Source: Anisakis pegreffii
Taxonomy: Eukaryota > Nematoda > Chromadorea > Rhabditida > Anisakidae
Length of the DNA stretch: 64,000 nt
Direction of reading: 5' to 3'
Assembly (NCBI GenBank): GCA_035041965.1
Contig: JAPYMA010000772.1
Location: 1-64,000 of the forward strand
Positions 26,223 to 39,900 of the stretch are shown here, piece after piece. A program made the translations under genes and the position numbers. The notes beneath the pieces are model-generated. The model was given only the letters and a program-made list of their open reading frames with translations, made no database searches and had not been told where the DNA came from. Numbering within the stretch: position 1 is the stretch's first letter; each line of letters begins with the position of its first letter.

Positions 26223-28530
26223 TCAAATTAAGCTTTATTGCTGCTCTTAATGAAATGATGTTGTTGCTGTTGTCGTTGTTTCTGTTAAACGGACTTCGTT
26301 GAAATCAGTGAGAACAATTGATGCGAAAAATTGAGTGATTTGAAGTGGACTAGACGTAGGTAGAATTTTTGATTTACTTCTAGATGAATCAGTTTACTGA
26401 TGCACTCACAATATCAGTTGATTGTTTTGAGAATATTATTCTGATGCAAAACGAAAACTGAGTAGTAGTTTTATTAATTCTGTTGTTAGGCCACTAGACG
26501 ATTCGGCTTTCTAGATAAGCGTTTTGTTGATGATCGAATTTTCAAATTTGCGTTATGGTGTCAACAAAGAAATTGTTTCGTTCGTTTTCTTCTTGATTAA
26601 TTTCGCAATTTTTATGCATTTATGATGAGATTTTGGTGTCTCATGCGACGAATCTCTGCCAATCAAACATAAACAATTCATTGGCGTATGCATAAATTGT
26701 GTCACTTGTTGTGCTGTTAGTGACAGTCGTAAGCCTCAACTGTGAAAGGTTTTTGTTTATTGTTGCCACAAGTATAATCCATTATTTCGTTCGAAAATGA
26801 CTCTTTTGGGAAATATTTTCAAATTTCTTGTGCCTTTCAAAAAGCGAAACAACATGAATGTGTCAGATTTATTCATCGTTATGTCAGAAAATGTCATTTG
26901 CGACGTTTTTCTCGTATTCGTTGATGTATTTCTGTGCTAGTTTAGTGCGCAACTCACATTTAAAATGCATTTTGCTGTACTTCTTTCGTATTCTCATTTC
27001 ATACGCACCAAAATCGCAGCCACAATTTGCAAATTTCTTGTCTTCCAAATGGCATTCGAGCTTTTTGAATCAACTTGGAATATTTTTTGTTAATGAGCGA
27101 ATGTTTCGATGAGTGATAGTCCATAAAGTCGTTCGTTATCCACAGGAACCGTTTTAGTAAAAGTAAACCTAGAGCGAGCATTTAAACCGGTATGTTTCAT
27201 ATCTGTGTCACGCATACAAAAAAAATGATACGATAAATGCTGCTAATATGATTAATGAAGTGACATGGCAAGGACGATTAAGATGTTTAATGAAAACAAC
27301 TTTAGTTGACATATTATACGAGCAATGCATCGAAGTTCAGCGCTTGAAAGGCGCATCTTTATCAGCTGCTGCATCGAACTGAAATTGTTTTGAAATTGCA
27401 TTGATCACATAGCGTTTCGGTTTTTATGTTTGATTCGTTGGTGTGAAGAGCACTCGATAGATCATCTGAATGGTTGTAAGTGCTAACACTTTGCAGTGTT
27501 TTGTTTATTTATTTTTCGAATGTTTAAATATCGAATTGCATTTATTCAACAACAACAATGAATGATTGTTCGTTGTTATAAACTGCCTCTTAGCATATTA
27601 CACGTCCAGTCACTATTGTTAACTCCCTGATAAGCACAACTTAGAAACTGATAACATTTAGAAACATCTCATGTAGATGTTTTGAAGTGATAATCTAATT
27701 ATGAGTTGATAAGTGATAATTCCTGGAAAAACCCTTGCATGATCACGCTTCATTCACGGTTAGCATCACGCATGATTGTGCTTTTTCAGTAGGGAACCTT
27801 GTCAAAGAACAATTGCATCGTTGTGATCGTCTTCAAGTTAATTTATAGGTTTCATTGTATGATTATCGCATTTTGATGACATACGTTTCAAAAACATAGA
27901 CATAAACACATAACATGTTGTTGTTGCGTGTCATTTGATCATATCTGTTCTGCAGTTGAATAGTGATGAGCATCCAAAATGTAACTAATTTTGCCACTCG
28001 CCGCCAAACAATGACATAAAACTTGAAGGAGACTACCACTTAAAGCAGTGCCTGCTAGATGTCATGACACTTTGAATGTTTATGTATGTAGGGAACTTTA
28101 CAGTCGCTCGAGGATCTGTACACATACGTACATAAGCGATTAGGAAATTTGTTTGGTCGATGATGTTTGGAGTGAGTGCGGAAATAATTTTAAGTTTACG
28201 ACAGGATGTGAGCTTGATGGATAGGGATTTCAGTCATTAAGGCGAACTCGAAGAAAGGATGCGCCACATGTTTCCGACAATATTACTTAATCGCAGCGGG
28301 TGGTTTCCCAGAAGTGTGTGGCTCACGAGGATTTCTCATATCGTTATCTTCCTTTCAACACATTAACCTTACCGCAATTCTCCGTTAGCTATTTAGAGGT
28401 TGTTGTTCGTAAGTGTGAATGTGTTAGGTTGGGTCATAAATCCATTTAAAGGTCGGTTTTGATTTCTTTTCGACGTTCAAATGATGGTGATTTCATGCAA
28501 ACGAATGATCTGTTTTGATATGACACTCAC

Positions 28531-28750
28531 TCTCTTGTTGAGCGTTCTTGCCATCGATTTGACCTTTCTCTAACAAGTTTCAATGCTCCTCCAATAATGA
28601 GGTTCTCAGCATTGTCAACTGTGCGCAAGTCATCTTTACCATCACAATTACACCTAAACACAGCTGATGCAGTCTTCTCAGAAAATATTTTCCGATGCTT
28701 AGAAATCTGTTTTGTTTGCAGTAAAAAAACATTTGTTCTGGACATTTCTA
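28531..28750 (-). CDS. Candidate exon with in-frame ATG, unrecognised
   Basis: On the minus strand an acceptor (ttattcag) is followed after five bases (TAGAA) by an ATG at 28745. The frame stays open for about 71 codons to a canonical GTGAGT donor at 28530-28525. The encoded stretch starts MSRTNVFLLQTKQ, contains DNAENLIIGGALKLVRER and ends RWQERSTR. The acceptor-to-ATG spacing would suit a nematode trans-spliced first exon, but it could equally be an internal exon. No following exon was found and I do not recognise the family. Confidence 0.35.
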
Positions 28751-30999
28751 CTGAATAAGTAAGAAATTTTTTTCGATTCAGTCACCGTTTTATCTTATTT
28801 GTTTGTACTGGATTGCATCGAAAATCCTGTCATATTGAAACGGTTTGTTTGGTGCTGTCATATGTCAGCGTCTTGAAGTTATGCATTTATATTACTATTA
28901 GTGAGTTGCATGTTGCATTCCTGAAATTCGTTTGATGTATTGAAGTGTAAAGCGGTATTTTGAGAGAGCTGAAGATGCGATAAATTGAAAGGGTTCGTTT
29001 GTTTTAGAATTGATGAAGGTAATTCGGTGAGGTGAGCGGTGAGTTTCGGATTTTTGTCTGCAGTGAGAGTATGTTTATTTGTTTTTCAGTGCTCGTTCGA
29101 GACACTCTGTCTGACTAGTCAACAACTGGTCTCCAGGTCTACTCGTGATCAGTTTCGCTCACACTGAAAATTACACATTCATTTGTGGATTTATTTTAAT
29201 CCTCTGATCAAAATTATAATTTTTCTCTAAAAAACCAGAATATTAGATTAGATTTCATCTCACCGACTTGAATCAGGATTTTGCAAGTAAGCGATTTGCA
29301 TGCAAGTGAGTATTGTTTGCATCGTTTCTATACACCGGATGTTTTGTTTTGTAAGTGGGCAACAATGTAATGTCTAATGGCACTGCAAAATCGCATGTGA
29401 TGCATCAACGAACATGAACTGCATTCAGTTGTAAATTTGGTTGAAAGCTTTTATCTGCATCGTTTTCGTCGTTCACTCGAAGTTGGTATGGCTCGAACTC
29501 TGCTTCTGCTTCGAATGAAGCCATCTTATTGATGGAGTTACTCTGTGGCCAGTGAAATGTTATGAATCAAAATTCAGCTAGCGCCATGTATTCATTGTTT
29601 CAAGCACCACTTCTCTCTGATCGTTTAGGTTGTCAATAAATTCTAAAGTTACTAATGAAATTTCTCAATTCCTGTCTTGGACTTCAAAACACAATTTGTT
29701 TGGTTCACGCAAATAAATTAATCGAGAAAAGTTTCTGTTAATCGATTTTCGCTATTCATTCACAATTGTGTTTCATACACTATATTAAAAGCAGTGAATT
29801 GCAAATCCTTATCTTCTCATTTGAAGGAGTGCTCAATCTTTTCGAGATTCAATAAGTAAGCAACTCTTAATACGAAATGTGCATGCATTTGAAATGGCCG
29901 ATTGGCGATTGTCCTCAGGGAGGATTTATAGGGATATATATGTTTACGTGTGTATGTGTTTATCATGATTTATGCAGATTGACATCTATTACACTCAAAG
30001 AAAAGGAGCCAACTTCTGCAATACCCATATAACTACTAGTTTCCTTAAATCAGAATGCAACCACAAACAAGTATCTGTCACTATTCTTTAAAATCATCGT
30101 CAAATAATTCATTAACAATTTCCTTAACCATATCTCAGTGACAGGAAAAGATTAGCTTTGAGGCATTCTACTGAATTCTCAATTATATTTCAAAACTGGC
30201 CTAACAATTGTTTGCTTTTGGGTGTTGAGATTGTTATCATTTGGTGGTTCGATAGTCTTTCTTGTGTATTGTTTTGATTTGTTTCATCTGTAACAACACT
30301 AAAGATGCAAGTTCGTTTGAACGAGACTGAATTCAGTTACACAACTGAGAGATTTTTCGCTTCAGTTGTTTCCACTCTATTTTTTATCAGCTGAATCATT
30401 TTGTTTCATCGAGTAAAAGTTTCAGCTGAAACGTTCTTATGCAATACACTTCAATTTTGATTTCTTACTACTCATCTGGACTGCGTTGTGTGAATTATAA
30501 CCGGACATCATAGTGACCGACCCATTGTGTAATTTTCAGATATCATTGCTAGTCACTTTACACTTTCTCCACGACACATATTTTCTAACCCATATAGTCG
30601 CTACTCAATTTATCATGCTTAAGAGTTATTTATCGTAGTTATTCTCTAAACTGGTTGTTGGCATGTTCTCTAATGATAATAAATATCAATGAAATGTTCA
30701 TCACCAACTCAATGTGCACATAAATGCAGAATGGCTTCAGAACCACTTTGCAATGTCTTCCAGTTCCTGGTAACATCGTATTTTATTGTACGAAAATTGC
30801 ATGAGCAAGTCTTTTATGGTTGAAATGTTATGAATTGAGTGATGATCGATGTTGCTGCCATTGTTATGTGTATTAGTATTGTGCAATCCTTTAGTTACTC
30901 ATTCGAATGTTTGAAGTTGTGCAATTGAATTAGTTCTTATTGATAATTTAATATTAAACGCACTCGGCTGTCACTACGAAGATGCACCCGTCTGATTAG

Positions 31000-33900
31000 C
31001 GTGTTTACTGGTGCTTTCTCCTTATCTTCCTCAATACCGCCCTCCCTCTCAAATATATCTGCTTACACATCGGTGTCCACGCCCAACCAGGCCGCATCTC
31101 GTCGTCCACTCGTCCAGCCATCAACCTCGTACAGCTTTAACCGATTCACTCCGTCGTATTCACTCAAACAAGTGAACTGTACTAAACGGATGATTATGAT
31201 GGATGTGTATGTGGCTTTCAGAATATGAACAATAGTCATAATTGTCGAATTATTATCTTTTATTCATATGTTTTACAGTGCAGCATTACATCTTAACAAG
31301 TTTTAAGTGTCAGTTTAAATCAAGTTCGAATAAAGTATCTATCTGTCTGTCAATTGCCTTTCAAATCTTTCTATTCACCTCATCCTTTCCATCATTTTAT
31401 AGTCTTCTCTCAATTTCCGTAATAATAATTATTATTATTATAATCATTATTGTAATAGTTATTATTGTTTCTTTTATTTATTAATTTTCCTTTAGCTTTT
31501 ATTAGTATCATACTAAGGCATTTGTAACGTCAAACCTTGAACAGAAGTATTCTTTTTGGACTGTCGATGTTGACTATTAGTTACAAAAGATGCTGGTTTG
31601 CAGCTTTTACCAAGTCGTTCGGTAGACGTACGTTGAACTCGTTAAAAACGGAATAATTTAGAATGATGATCATTCGTCTTGTCAGTTCACTTTTACAGCT
31701 GAGTACATTTTGTACAGTTTCGCTCGTTTTAAATGTGGCGTTAACAATTATTCCTTCTCTCTCACTTGATGTATTCATGTGCAGAATCATGCCTGTATAT
31801 CTGTGTTCATCAAACAACGCAACCTTTTGTCTTTATTCGTCATTTATTGTCATCGTGATTGTCATTGAATCTTTAAGATCCTCTAAAATTCACTTATATT
31901 TTTTGAGTGGAACGAGCAGTCATGGTGATTCCAGACATACTGCCATTGCTCAGCATATCTCACTCAGCTCGATGTCAATTGAATTTATTGCATGAACTGA
32001 ACTGAATGCTCAGTGTCTAGCACTCATTGTTTTTGATTTTGTGCTTCTGATAACGGAAGAGCGTAGTTTCTGGTAGAGTACCTTCCATCGTGAAACTTCG
32101 ATGCTTCATTGCTACAATGAATCAGATCGTAAAACGTCGCGAGGATAGTTTAATGAATAATTTTTATGGGTGACAAGCAACAAAACCGAATTGGTCCTTT
32201 GAGTTGTTGGAGAAAGGACTTTAAATCCTTCGAGGGTTGTTTAGTTTATGAGAATGAGGAAATTATGAAGTTAAAACCATAAATCACATGTATATGTTGG
32301 TATATTTGTCGCGTCACTTGTATTAACACATCTCACTTTGTTCCATATTCGTTTTTGATTTAGTTTCACAGTCGAATAAATGAATTTTCGCATTTCTTCA
32401 CCCCGTTCAGTGTCCTTTTTTAAGCGTTGAAAATCGAACATTTTTTGATTGTCTTGAAGAAATTTATTGACTGTAAAACAATCTGAGTGTTTTGTTTCTA
32501 CATTTTCATTCATTACATTGGTTATCTTCAAATATGCGCACATTTTTGCGCATTAAATTTTGACTTTTTTAGTGAACTCGTTACGATTCATTGGTGTAGT
32601 CATACTGTAATTGGAACGACACTCAATTCATAAATTTATCTGTAAACGTAAAATCGTGAAGTGATTGAATGAGAGTTGATTTGGTGACGATGATGTGTTC
32701 ATTGTATTGTGTGTTCTAGTTGATAAATCGGTTATTTCATTTTTATCGTTCATTTCTAAACGACAATCGATCTCAATTAGAGCAGATGTCTTCTTATTTA
32801 TTGCACTAATATTGCCATATTTGTCTTAATCCCGAATATTACCCATCTTTGCATCATTCATCATCACAATAATTTGATCTGTTATGGATATTTAATGACC
32901 TTTCATAAGCCGATTGCATTCATAAGTATAATACAATAATATTTTCCTTGTTACAACTCATTCAACGCGTACTTCGATAAGTCACTGGGCGCCAAGTTGA
33001 GAATACTTTACGCACAAATTCGCTGCATTTGCACTGTTTCCAAACTTACTGAAGGTTATTGCTTCAAGATTTTCGAGAATTTGAAGTAATAATCCGTTTA
33101 TATTGACCGCCATATTAGGCGTATCTGCGAAATCTCTGCTAGCTCTTCCAACAAATTCTTTCATGTTTAGCTTTGTGCATTTATTTTGCTATATTAAGCA
33201 GTGATCTTACTGTTGGAAAATTATTTCCCGTAGTTATGGATGCTTCAAGATAGTTCACATCTGATGTTGATGATATATGAGCTCGAACAACAGAATGTAC
33301 TAATTATTTCTGTTTTTCTGAACAATTTCAATTATTACGAATAATTTCAAAAGAAGCGTAATTCTTACTATAAGACTGCATAATTCATCAGTTCCATTCT
33401 CACCTTTTAAGAGTGTTTGCTGAGAGTATTCCCAACAGTAAAAGTGGGCGATTAAGAAGAAATTCGATGCCATGTAGGAAGATTATCGAATGATAGTTAT
33501 AGTAATAATGACAAGAATGCGGTAGTTGAGATGTTTGATATTATTCGATAATACTCGATAAGTGTGTGGAATACTTTTATTGTTGTTACCTTAGAAATGC
33601 TTTATTTATATTGCCCTCCCTCATCTGTTAATTGTGTTTGTTTTGTTGAATCACTCAGACCCATCTAAAAAATGTTCACTTTACTATTTGCCATTTAAAG
33701 TTATTTATTTCAACGTTGCTATTATTCTTCCGATTATTAGCATCACCTCACTATCATTTGTTGATGCCGAATATGCTTTGCGATCATAAAGTCTTATTTA
33801 TTTCGAGTATTCTGTTCACAACGTCTGAACTCTTCTTTCCTTCATGAAACGATTTCCAGTCCTCGAAAAGTCTTACTGTCAGAGAGTTTCGATCCCTAAC

Positions 33901-36900
33901 CATTGTTGCTTCTGTTCAGCCAGTTTATCTTCTCATCTGAATTCGTTCCGTTCGTCTTTGAAGTAATAATACGTCAATTAATATTTGATGAAATGTTTAT
34001 TTTATTGATGACCGCGCCTAATATAATATTTCTTCTGAGTATACAACTTCATATGCGTTATTAATAATTGAAAATCATCGACGATCATTGAAATGATGCC
34101 ATATTATGTGTTTATTACTTATTACATCTTACCCGCAGTTCTCAGCACATTGCACCATTGTTCGTTCGCAATTCACTCATTCCCTCGCCACAATGTATGA
34201 TTACTCATTTAGCTAACAATCAGTTATGATGATGCATCTGATGAGGTCAGCACCAGCATGCAAATGACGTTACAAACTACTCACTAATTTGTTCGACTTT
34301 GTTCTGACAAAGCAACTGAATGAACTGGAAACAACTAACTATTAGTTCTAGTTAGTCCCAAATGCCAGACTTAATTATAAGAAGCTTGCGTGCATTTGCG
34401 AAACATTGAGTTAATTTGGTTGTGATTATGCTTGGTGATGTGATTATAGTTGCGTTTGCCTATGGGCTAATTCTAATGCATCATTTCGAGAGTACAGCTG
34501 TAAATAGATGTTGATGCACGAATGAATATAGAACGGATTTGGTTGTTGTGCTCATTAGGCGTTAGCATAAATTGTTGCAAATATCATCATCCTATCCGCG
34601 GATTAGAATAAAGCTTAATGATACTTGTATGCGTATGCGATATGTGTATTAATTGAACGACCTCACTGATTACATCATATGCTTGATTGATGCTTGGATT
34701 GCGGTGTAGAGAAGTGAATTAGGGTCATTTATGAGGAATTGGTCAGAAATACACTCATAATCCGACAAATCAGTCTTTTTTCGTTTACTCCGTTAACTGT
34801 CCATTTATTTATTGATGGTTGTTTATTCAATTATCAGTGGTATTTAAATCATCATTTATTTCGTTTATTTGTTCATGAAAGATTGTTGTATTACGCATGA
34901 CCATTCATTCGCTTTATGCAAAATGCCTGGTCACATAGTTTTCATAATGCGTCCTTAATCTCATATAATCTTCTGAATGGATGATGAACGAGTTCACATG
35001 TAATTAAGTGGTGGTGAAACGATGAAATATTTTGTTTTGATCGCTTTATTTTTAAATCATTTGAGTGCAATATGATGCATTTGTTTATTCTTCAGGCAGT
35101 AGTTTACGTTTGCGAAGCGATCCTCGCTCGTAGTTTCTAGCGATCTTCGCATTCCTCATGATAGCACATTTGTAACTTCATCGCATTCAACCTCATTTCA
35201 GAATGAAATTACCTGAGAACATATCTTTTGCTTATTGTTAGTGATGGCGCGTTGGTTTTTTGAAAGTACGACGCAGTGTCATCTGATTTTGCTTTCTCTA
35301 AGTTGTGCGTGAGATCAAGAGATGTTTTATTTTTTGGTCGCATTTTCAATTTCATGGAAGACAGCGTCAGTAATGGTTGAGAATATTTTAGCTGAAATTT
35401 TTCGAAAGTTGGTTTCCTTGATTCGTTTAAATTTCGAAGCGTGTATCCATTATTCAACTCACAAGTATTCGTATCTGGTGTTATTGATGAATCAAAATTG
35501 TCACTCGACTCTAATCCAAATCCGAATGACCTTGTGCGAATCAATCTACTCCTAAACGGCGGATAATCCCCTCGATTCTCCATCTGAATCAATACATTAG
35601 ATTCACCTAATTGTTTCTACTGGATATTGTTACAGTTGGCGCATATCAATATCATCTACCAACAGTAAACACACTATCACCAGCCATATCATGTGAATAT
35701 AATCATAGCCAATATGTAGTAACGAAAAAGATGCTAGTAACATTTTTCTCGATAGTTGGTTCTGTCATAATTTAGAATGTATCACTCGTTGAACTTGGGA
35801 ATGCGATACTTTCATAGGTTATCAATCACTGATACTATAGTTCATCTGTCCACTGAAGTTATGTCATTTCGTTCGCATTTTATTCAGTGATAGTCTCTAT
35901 TACCATGATGCAGTTAGGTATCGGCATTTTGAAGTGAGCTAAAAAGATTATCGCTTGAATCGTGTGCTTTGTTGATTCAGTTGTTGAAGTCCATTTAGGC
36001 AAGTTGGACATTTGTTGCTGATTATTCTGATTAATTGAAAATTTGAATTTCAGAGTGGAATTTTATGCAGAGGTTGAGTTCGTGGTTTGAGCAGTTACCG
36101 TTGCGCAGACGTTCATCACAGCGTCGTGCCGAAGCGAGCTACTCGCACAAACAGCAGCAGCACTCAAAGTCCGCAGCACCACGTCTCCGATACAGCTTCT
36201 CATCAGTAACACAAAGCAATAGGGCTCGAGATCATTCTGCTGATGTTATTTCACGTTCTCTGATCGTTTCAGATCAGTCGCATGGTAACAAATTCTTTCG
36301 TTCAATTGCTTCATATTAGTCGTCGTCGATTTGCCATACTTTTGTTAATTCCAAAAAAAAGTTTCTTCCTTTTCAATTGCTCTTGAAATGGCATTGAGAC
36401 CATTCAGTGTGATATGCTACTAGTCATGACAAGCAATGAGTGAAGTAGAAAAAGTGCTCAGTCATAATAACGAATCGTTTCGTGAAAGCTGAATGCACTT
36501 CGGAACGTTGAAAGAACAAATTGACTCTTTTGTCAGTGAACATCGTCGTCACTTTTATGAACCATTTTCAGCAACTTCATTCGTATTCCCTTCTCTTGTT
36601 TTTATTTTCGCTCAATATTCCGAAACATTCTTCAATAATCTCGTTTCCCAACTATGTTCGCAGCACTGTGCGAATGTTTTTCTGCAGCAAATTGGAGCAT
36701 TTTTTAGTCTTTCAGCTTTTAGAGTCTAAGTTCTGATTACTTATTTTCAGTGACAGTTCCGGATTCTTGGAGCGGGCAAGAAACGGTAATTGGCGCGTGC
36801 AATAAAACGCATCATGCATCCCTTTCACAGTCATACGTTTATGGCTCCGGACGAATGGTATTTCTTGATTTTATTGATACTCTGTGATGACTGTACTGCT

Positions 36901-39900
36901 GAAAATGATAATTACTACCGTCGTTTTTCTCATTATCATCAAAAATATATTAGTCGTATCGTTTTTCACCATTGAATTCAATTCTAGTGCCCTCTTATTT
37001 GAATTTTTTGACCGCTTTCTCGGCTCGTCATAACTTTGTGTTAAGTTACTGATTAATTAGTACCAAGCGACTGGAATCTGGGCGCAAAGTTCAAGTTGTA
37101 ACGATTGGGCGGTATTGTTCGGAATATTTGAAGTGATGCCGCGGAAACTGGTTTAAAACAGTGGATCAGATTATTGCTTCACGTGCGAATGCTTTTCAGA
37201 AGATCCGTACCAATCCGTGGATCTCTCGAGATCGCCCTTCTCTTCGTGGTAATATTTTGCCACCGAAACCACCAAATGAGCTGCTCTATGCGTCAGTGGA
37301 TCGATGTTCGTCGTTACGCGTCAAAAGTTTAGATGAAAGTACATGTAGTTCAGGATATGGTAGTCAAGACAGTAGGTGAGTAGTCGAGAAATGCTTTTGC
37401 TTCTCTTGTAATTTTCATGTAGAACCACTGATCATTATTCGTATTGTGTGGTCATATAAATGTTTATTTATTCATAAATTACGGCAGTATTATGAACATG
37501 TCAACAAATTATTATTGCTGCTTGGGAGATTCACTATAATATTGCGCTTATTTGCATAGCTGTACAACATGCACATACACACATCTCTGCGTAATAAGCC
37601 AATCAAGTACAATTCGACTCTAATTGATTGCTCGTTTGGGAATTCGTGTTGCTATCTGCAAGCGTTCTTGGCTCGTGCTCATATTTGTACGTATATATGA
37701 GCACTGACTCTTATATTCAGCCATTCCAAGCTTTGATCACATTTCATTCACGAACAATATCGCACGCATACGGTCTCCATACAATGCGATTTTTGGTTTA
37801 TATTATAGTTACTGAACTGAGCACTTACTGAACTTCGATAGCATTGCTAATGTTCGAAAGTACTTGCAAATTTAATTGCACATTTCTGCACAGCAACAAC
37901 GATTGCATAGTAACAGTGTGTTTGCTTAAAGAAACATCTTTTATCAAGATGCCCTTACACATGCACAAAAGTGCTCTATGTGAATTACTGAAATGTGAAC
38001 GTAGCCGAAAACAAAATTTAATAAATTGCGTTAGTGAAACCTTCTTTCATTGAGATATGATCAGTGTTTGAAAAGTCGCGACCATTTTTCTGTTCAACGA
38101 TCGAGAAGAAATCGCGTGATCTTATTTCAATCCCGGGATTGAAAAATGATCACAAACAGAAGGCAAAACAGCAGTGATGATGAAAAGTGAAGAGTGATAA
38201 CATTTTTAACTATTCATTCATTCGTTTTCCATTGAGTGGTAAATAACAAATATCACTGAATATGAATGAACTGCGAATAGCAAATAACAATAATGCGTAT
38301 AAATCTAAAAATTCGCAGGATTTCTCCGAAAAATAATTCCCAGAATTGCGGTAGAGACTTAAAAATCGGGACACCGGAATTCTATGCAAACACGAGATTA
38401 TTCTTACAATTAGCATTGTCATTACTTTAGTTGATCGCTTAGAATATGGCAGTTGCGTTATCTGAGTAGAAGTGAATTCGGAAAGAAGGAATTTTCATGT
38501 GTTTTTCTGATGCATTTCTGTGACGGAATGTTATTGTCTTATTGAAAGTATGAATATTCCGCAAAATAAACTATGATTAACCAACTGAATTCATTCAACA
38601 TTCTTGTTTACGACTCAGTAGATACTCTTTAAGAGAGCTAATCTGTAAACAATTCAAAAATGTGATTATATGATACCTATCCAGTGCATCTAAATCGTGT
38701 TTCGTTCGAGTCGATGCCTCGTTCTGCTGCAAATTTACTTTCAGGATGCTAAATCAATCCTAATCTCGTTTTGTAAATTTATCTGAATATTTGTTTTCGA
38801 GTCAATTGTAATTCAATATTTTGTCTTGTGTTAACGTTGTAAGCTGATTGGATCGCATTCATGCGGATTCCTTAAACTAAAGACATCAGTCGCTGTTTTT
38901 GTTGTTGTTGTAAGAAAGGGAATCTTCGGATAAAAGTTCAGAAATTGGAGAACCTCGCAAGGATTTCATTTGAAATAGCATTAGTACAACATTTGCACTA
39001 TTTTATGCAGTTAGGCGGTTGCAAGACATTTGTTTTAGATTTGTTACTTCAAATTGCGTAGCTGCTCTGATTTTATTCTATCATGTTTAATGGAATGAAG
39101 TACGTTCGATGCAAACGATGAAGCATGAAACGGTTTCAGTCCTGACTCATCGGTTCATTCACCCGATTGGCAACAGCAATCGAAGAAACGGTGCGATTTG
39201 GAAGATAAAGCAATTGAATGCCGTTCGATTGATGTGGATGAGGCGTTGGGAATCGATTTAGATGATAGCACTGAGCAGGAAGACGAGAATAATAATAATA
39301 ACCACTCGTCACAGTATCGTGCCGTGTGTGATGCTCGTAAAGAGGACGAACACATTTATCACGAACTCGAGGTTCGCATTCATCACGATCTTGTTTTGAT
39401 TTCATTCAACTTTGTCACTTTTGTTTATAGCGTTTTCATGACTTGGGAGATGTCTTAGGGGCTTGCGTTGAGAGTATTTTTATTGACGTGAAAGTTATTC
39501 AGTTCAGCAGAACCATAAGGTAACGAAAACTATGGAGGATATACAATAAGCACAAAAGTATAGCGAAAGAAATCTCAGTAAAAGATCGTCTAGAGGGGTG
39601 CTTATATGAGCGATTGCACAGTGTTCGTAGGAAGTGACTTTGAGAGAATACATCAATGAAAGAAAGAAGAATTCATTGAATAAAGCTGTTGAAATTTCAG
39701 GCATTCAATCGCATTCCGTTGTCATTAGCTGCCTCCAACAATGCATGCTCATCAGATTGTGTATTTGCAACATCATCGATATACACCAATTTACATCACC
39801 CTATTCAACAACAAAAACAACGACACGCATCACCACGTCATTGTTCATCACCAATCTATGCACAGCCCTATCAGATATCCCCAATAACAAACGGCCAATA

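Larger units (their letters stand above)
11229..28530. other. Long region without a supportable gene
   Basis: This 17-kb stretch of AT-rich DNA has no recognisable protein-coding sequence. Open frames of 60-120 codons occur on both strands at about the rate expected by chance. The longest is a 120-codon minus-strand frame at 12439-12801, with no known motif. Local features are a G-run (18357-18375) and a 35-bp direct duplication (26165-26222). Upstream exons of the plus-strand gene that becomes visible at 31.0 kb may lie here unseen. Confidence 0.5.

Noticed and set aside
31581..33164. Minus-strand frames of 60-90 codons at 31.6, 32.3 and 33.0 kb as a multi-exon nested gene
   Set aside because: They lack paired splice sites and their phases do not link; such lengths are expected by chance here.
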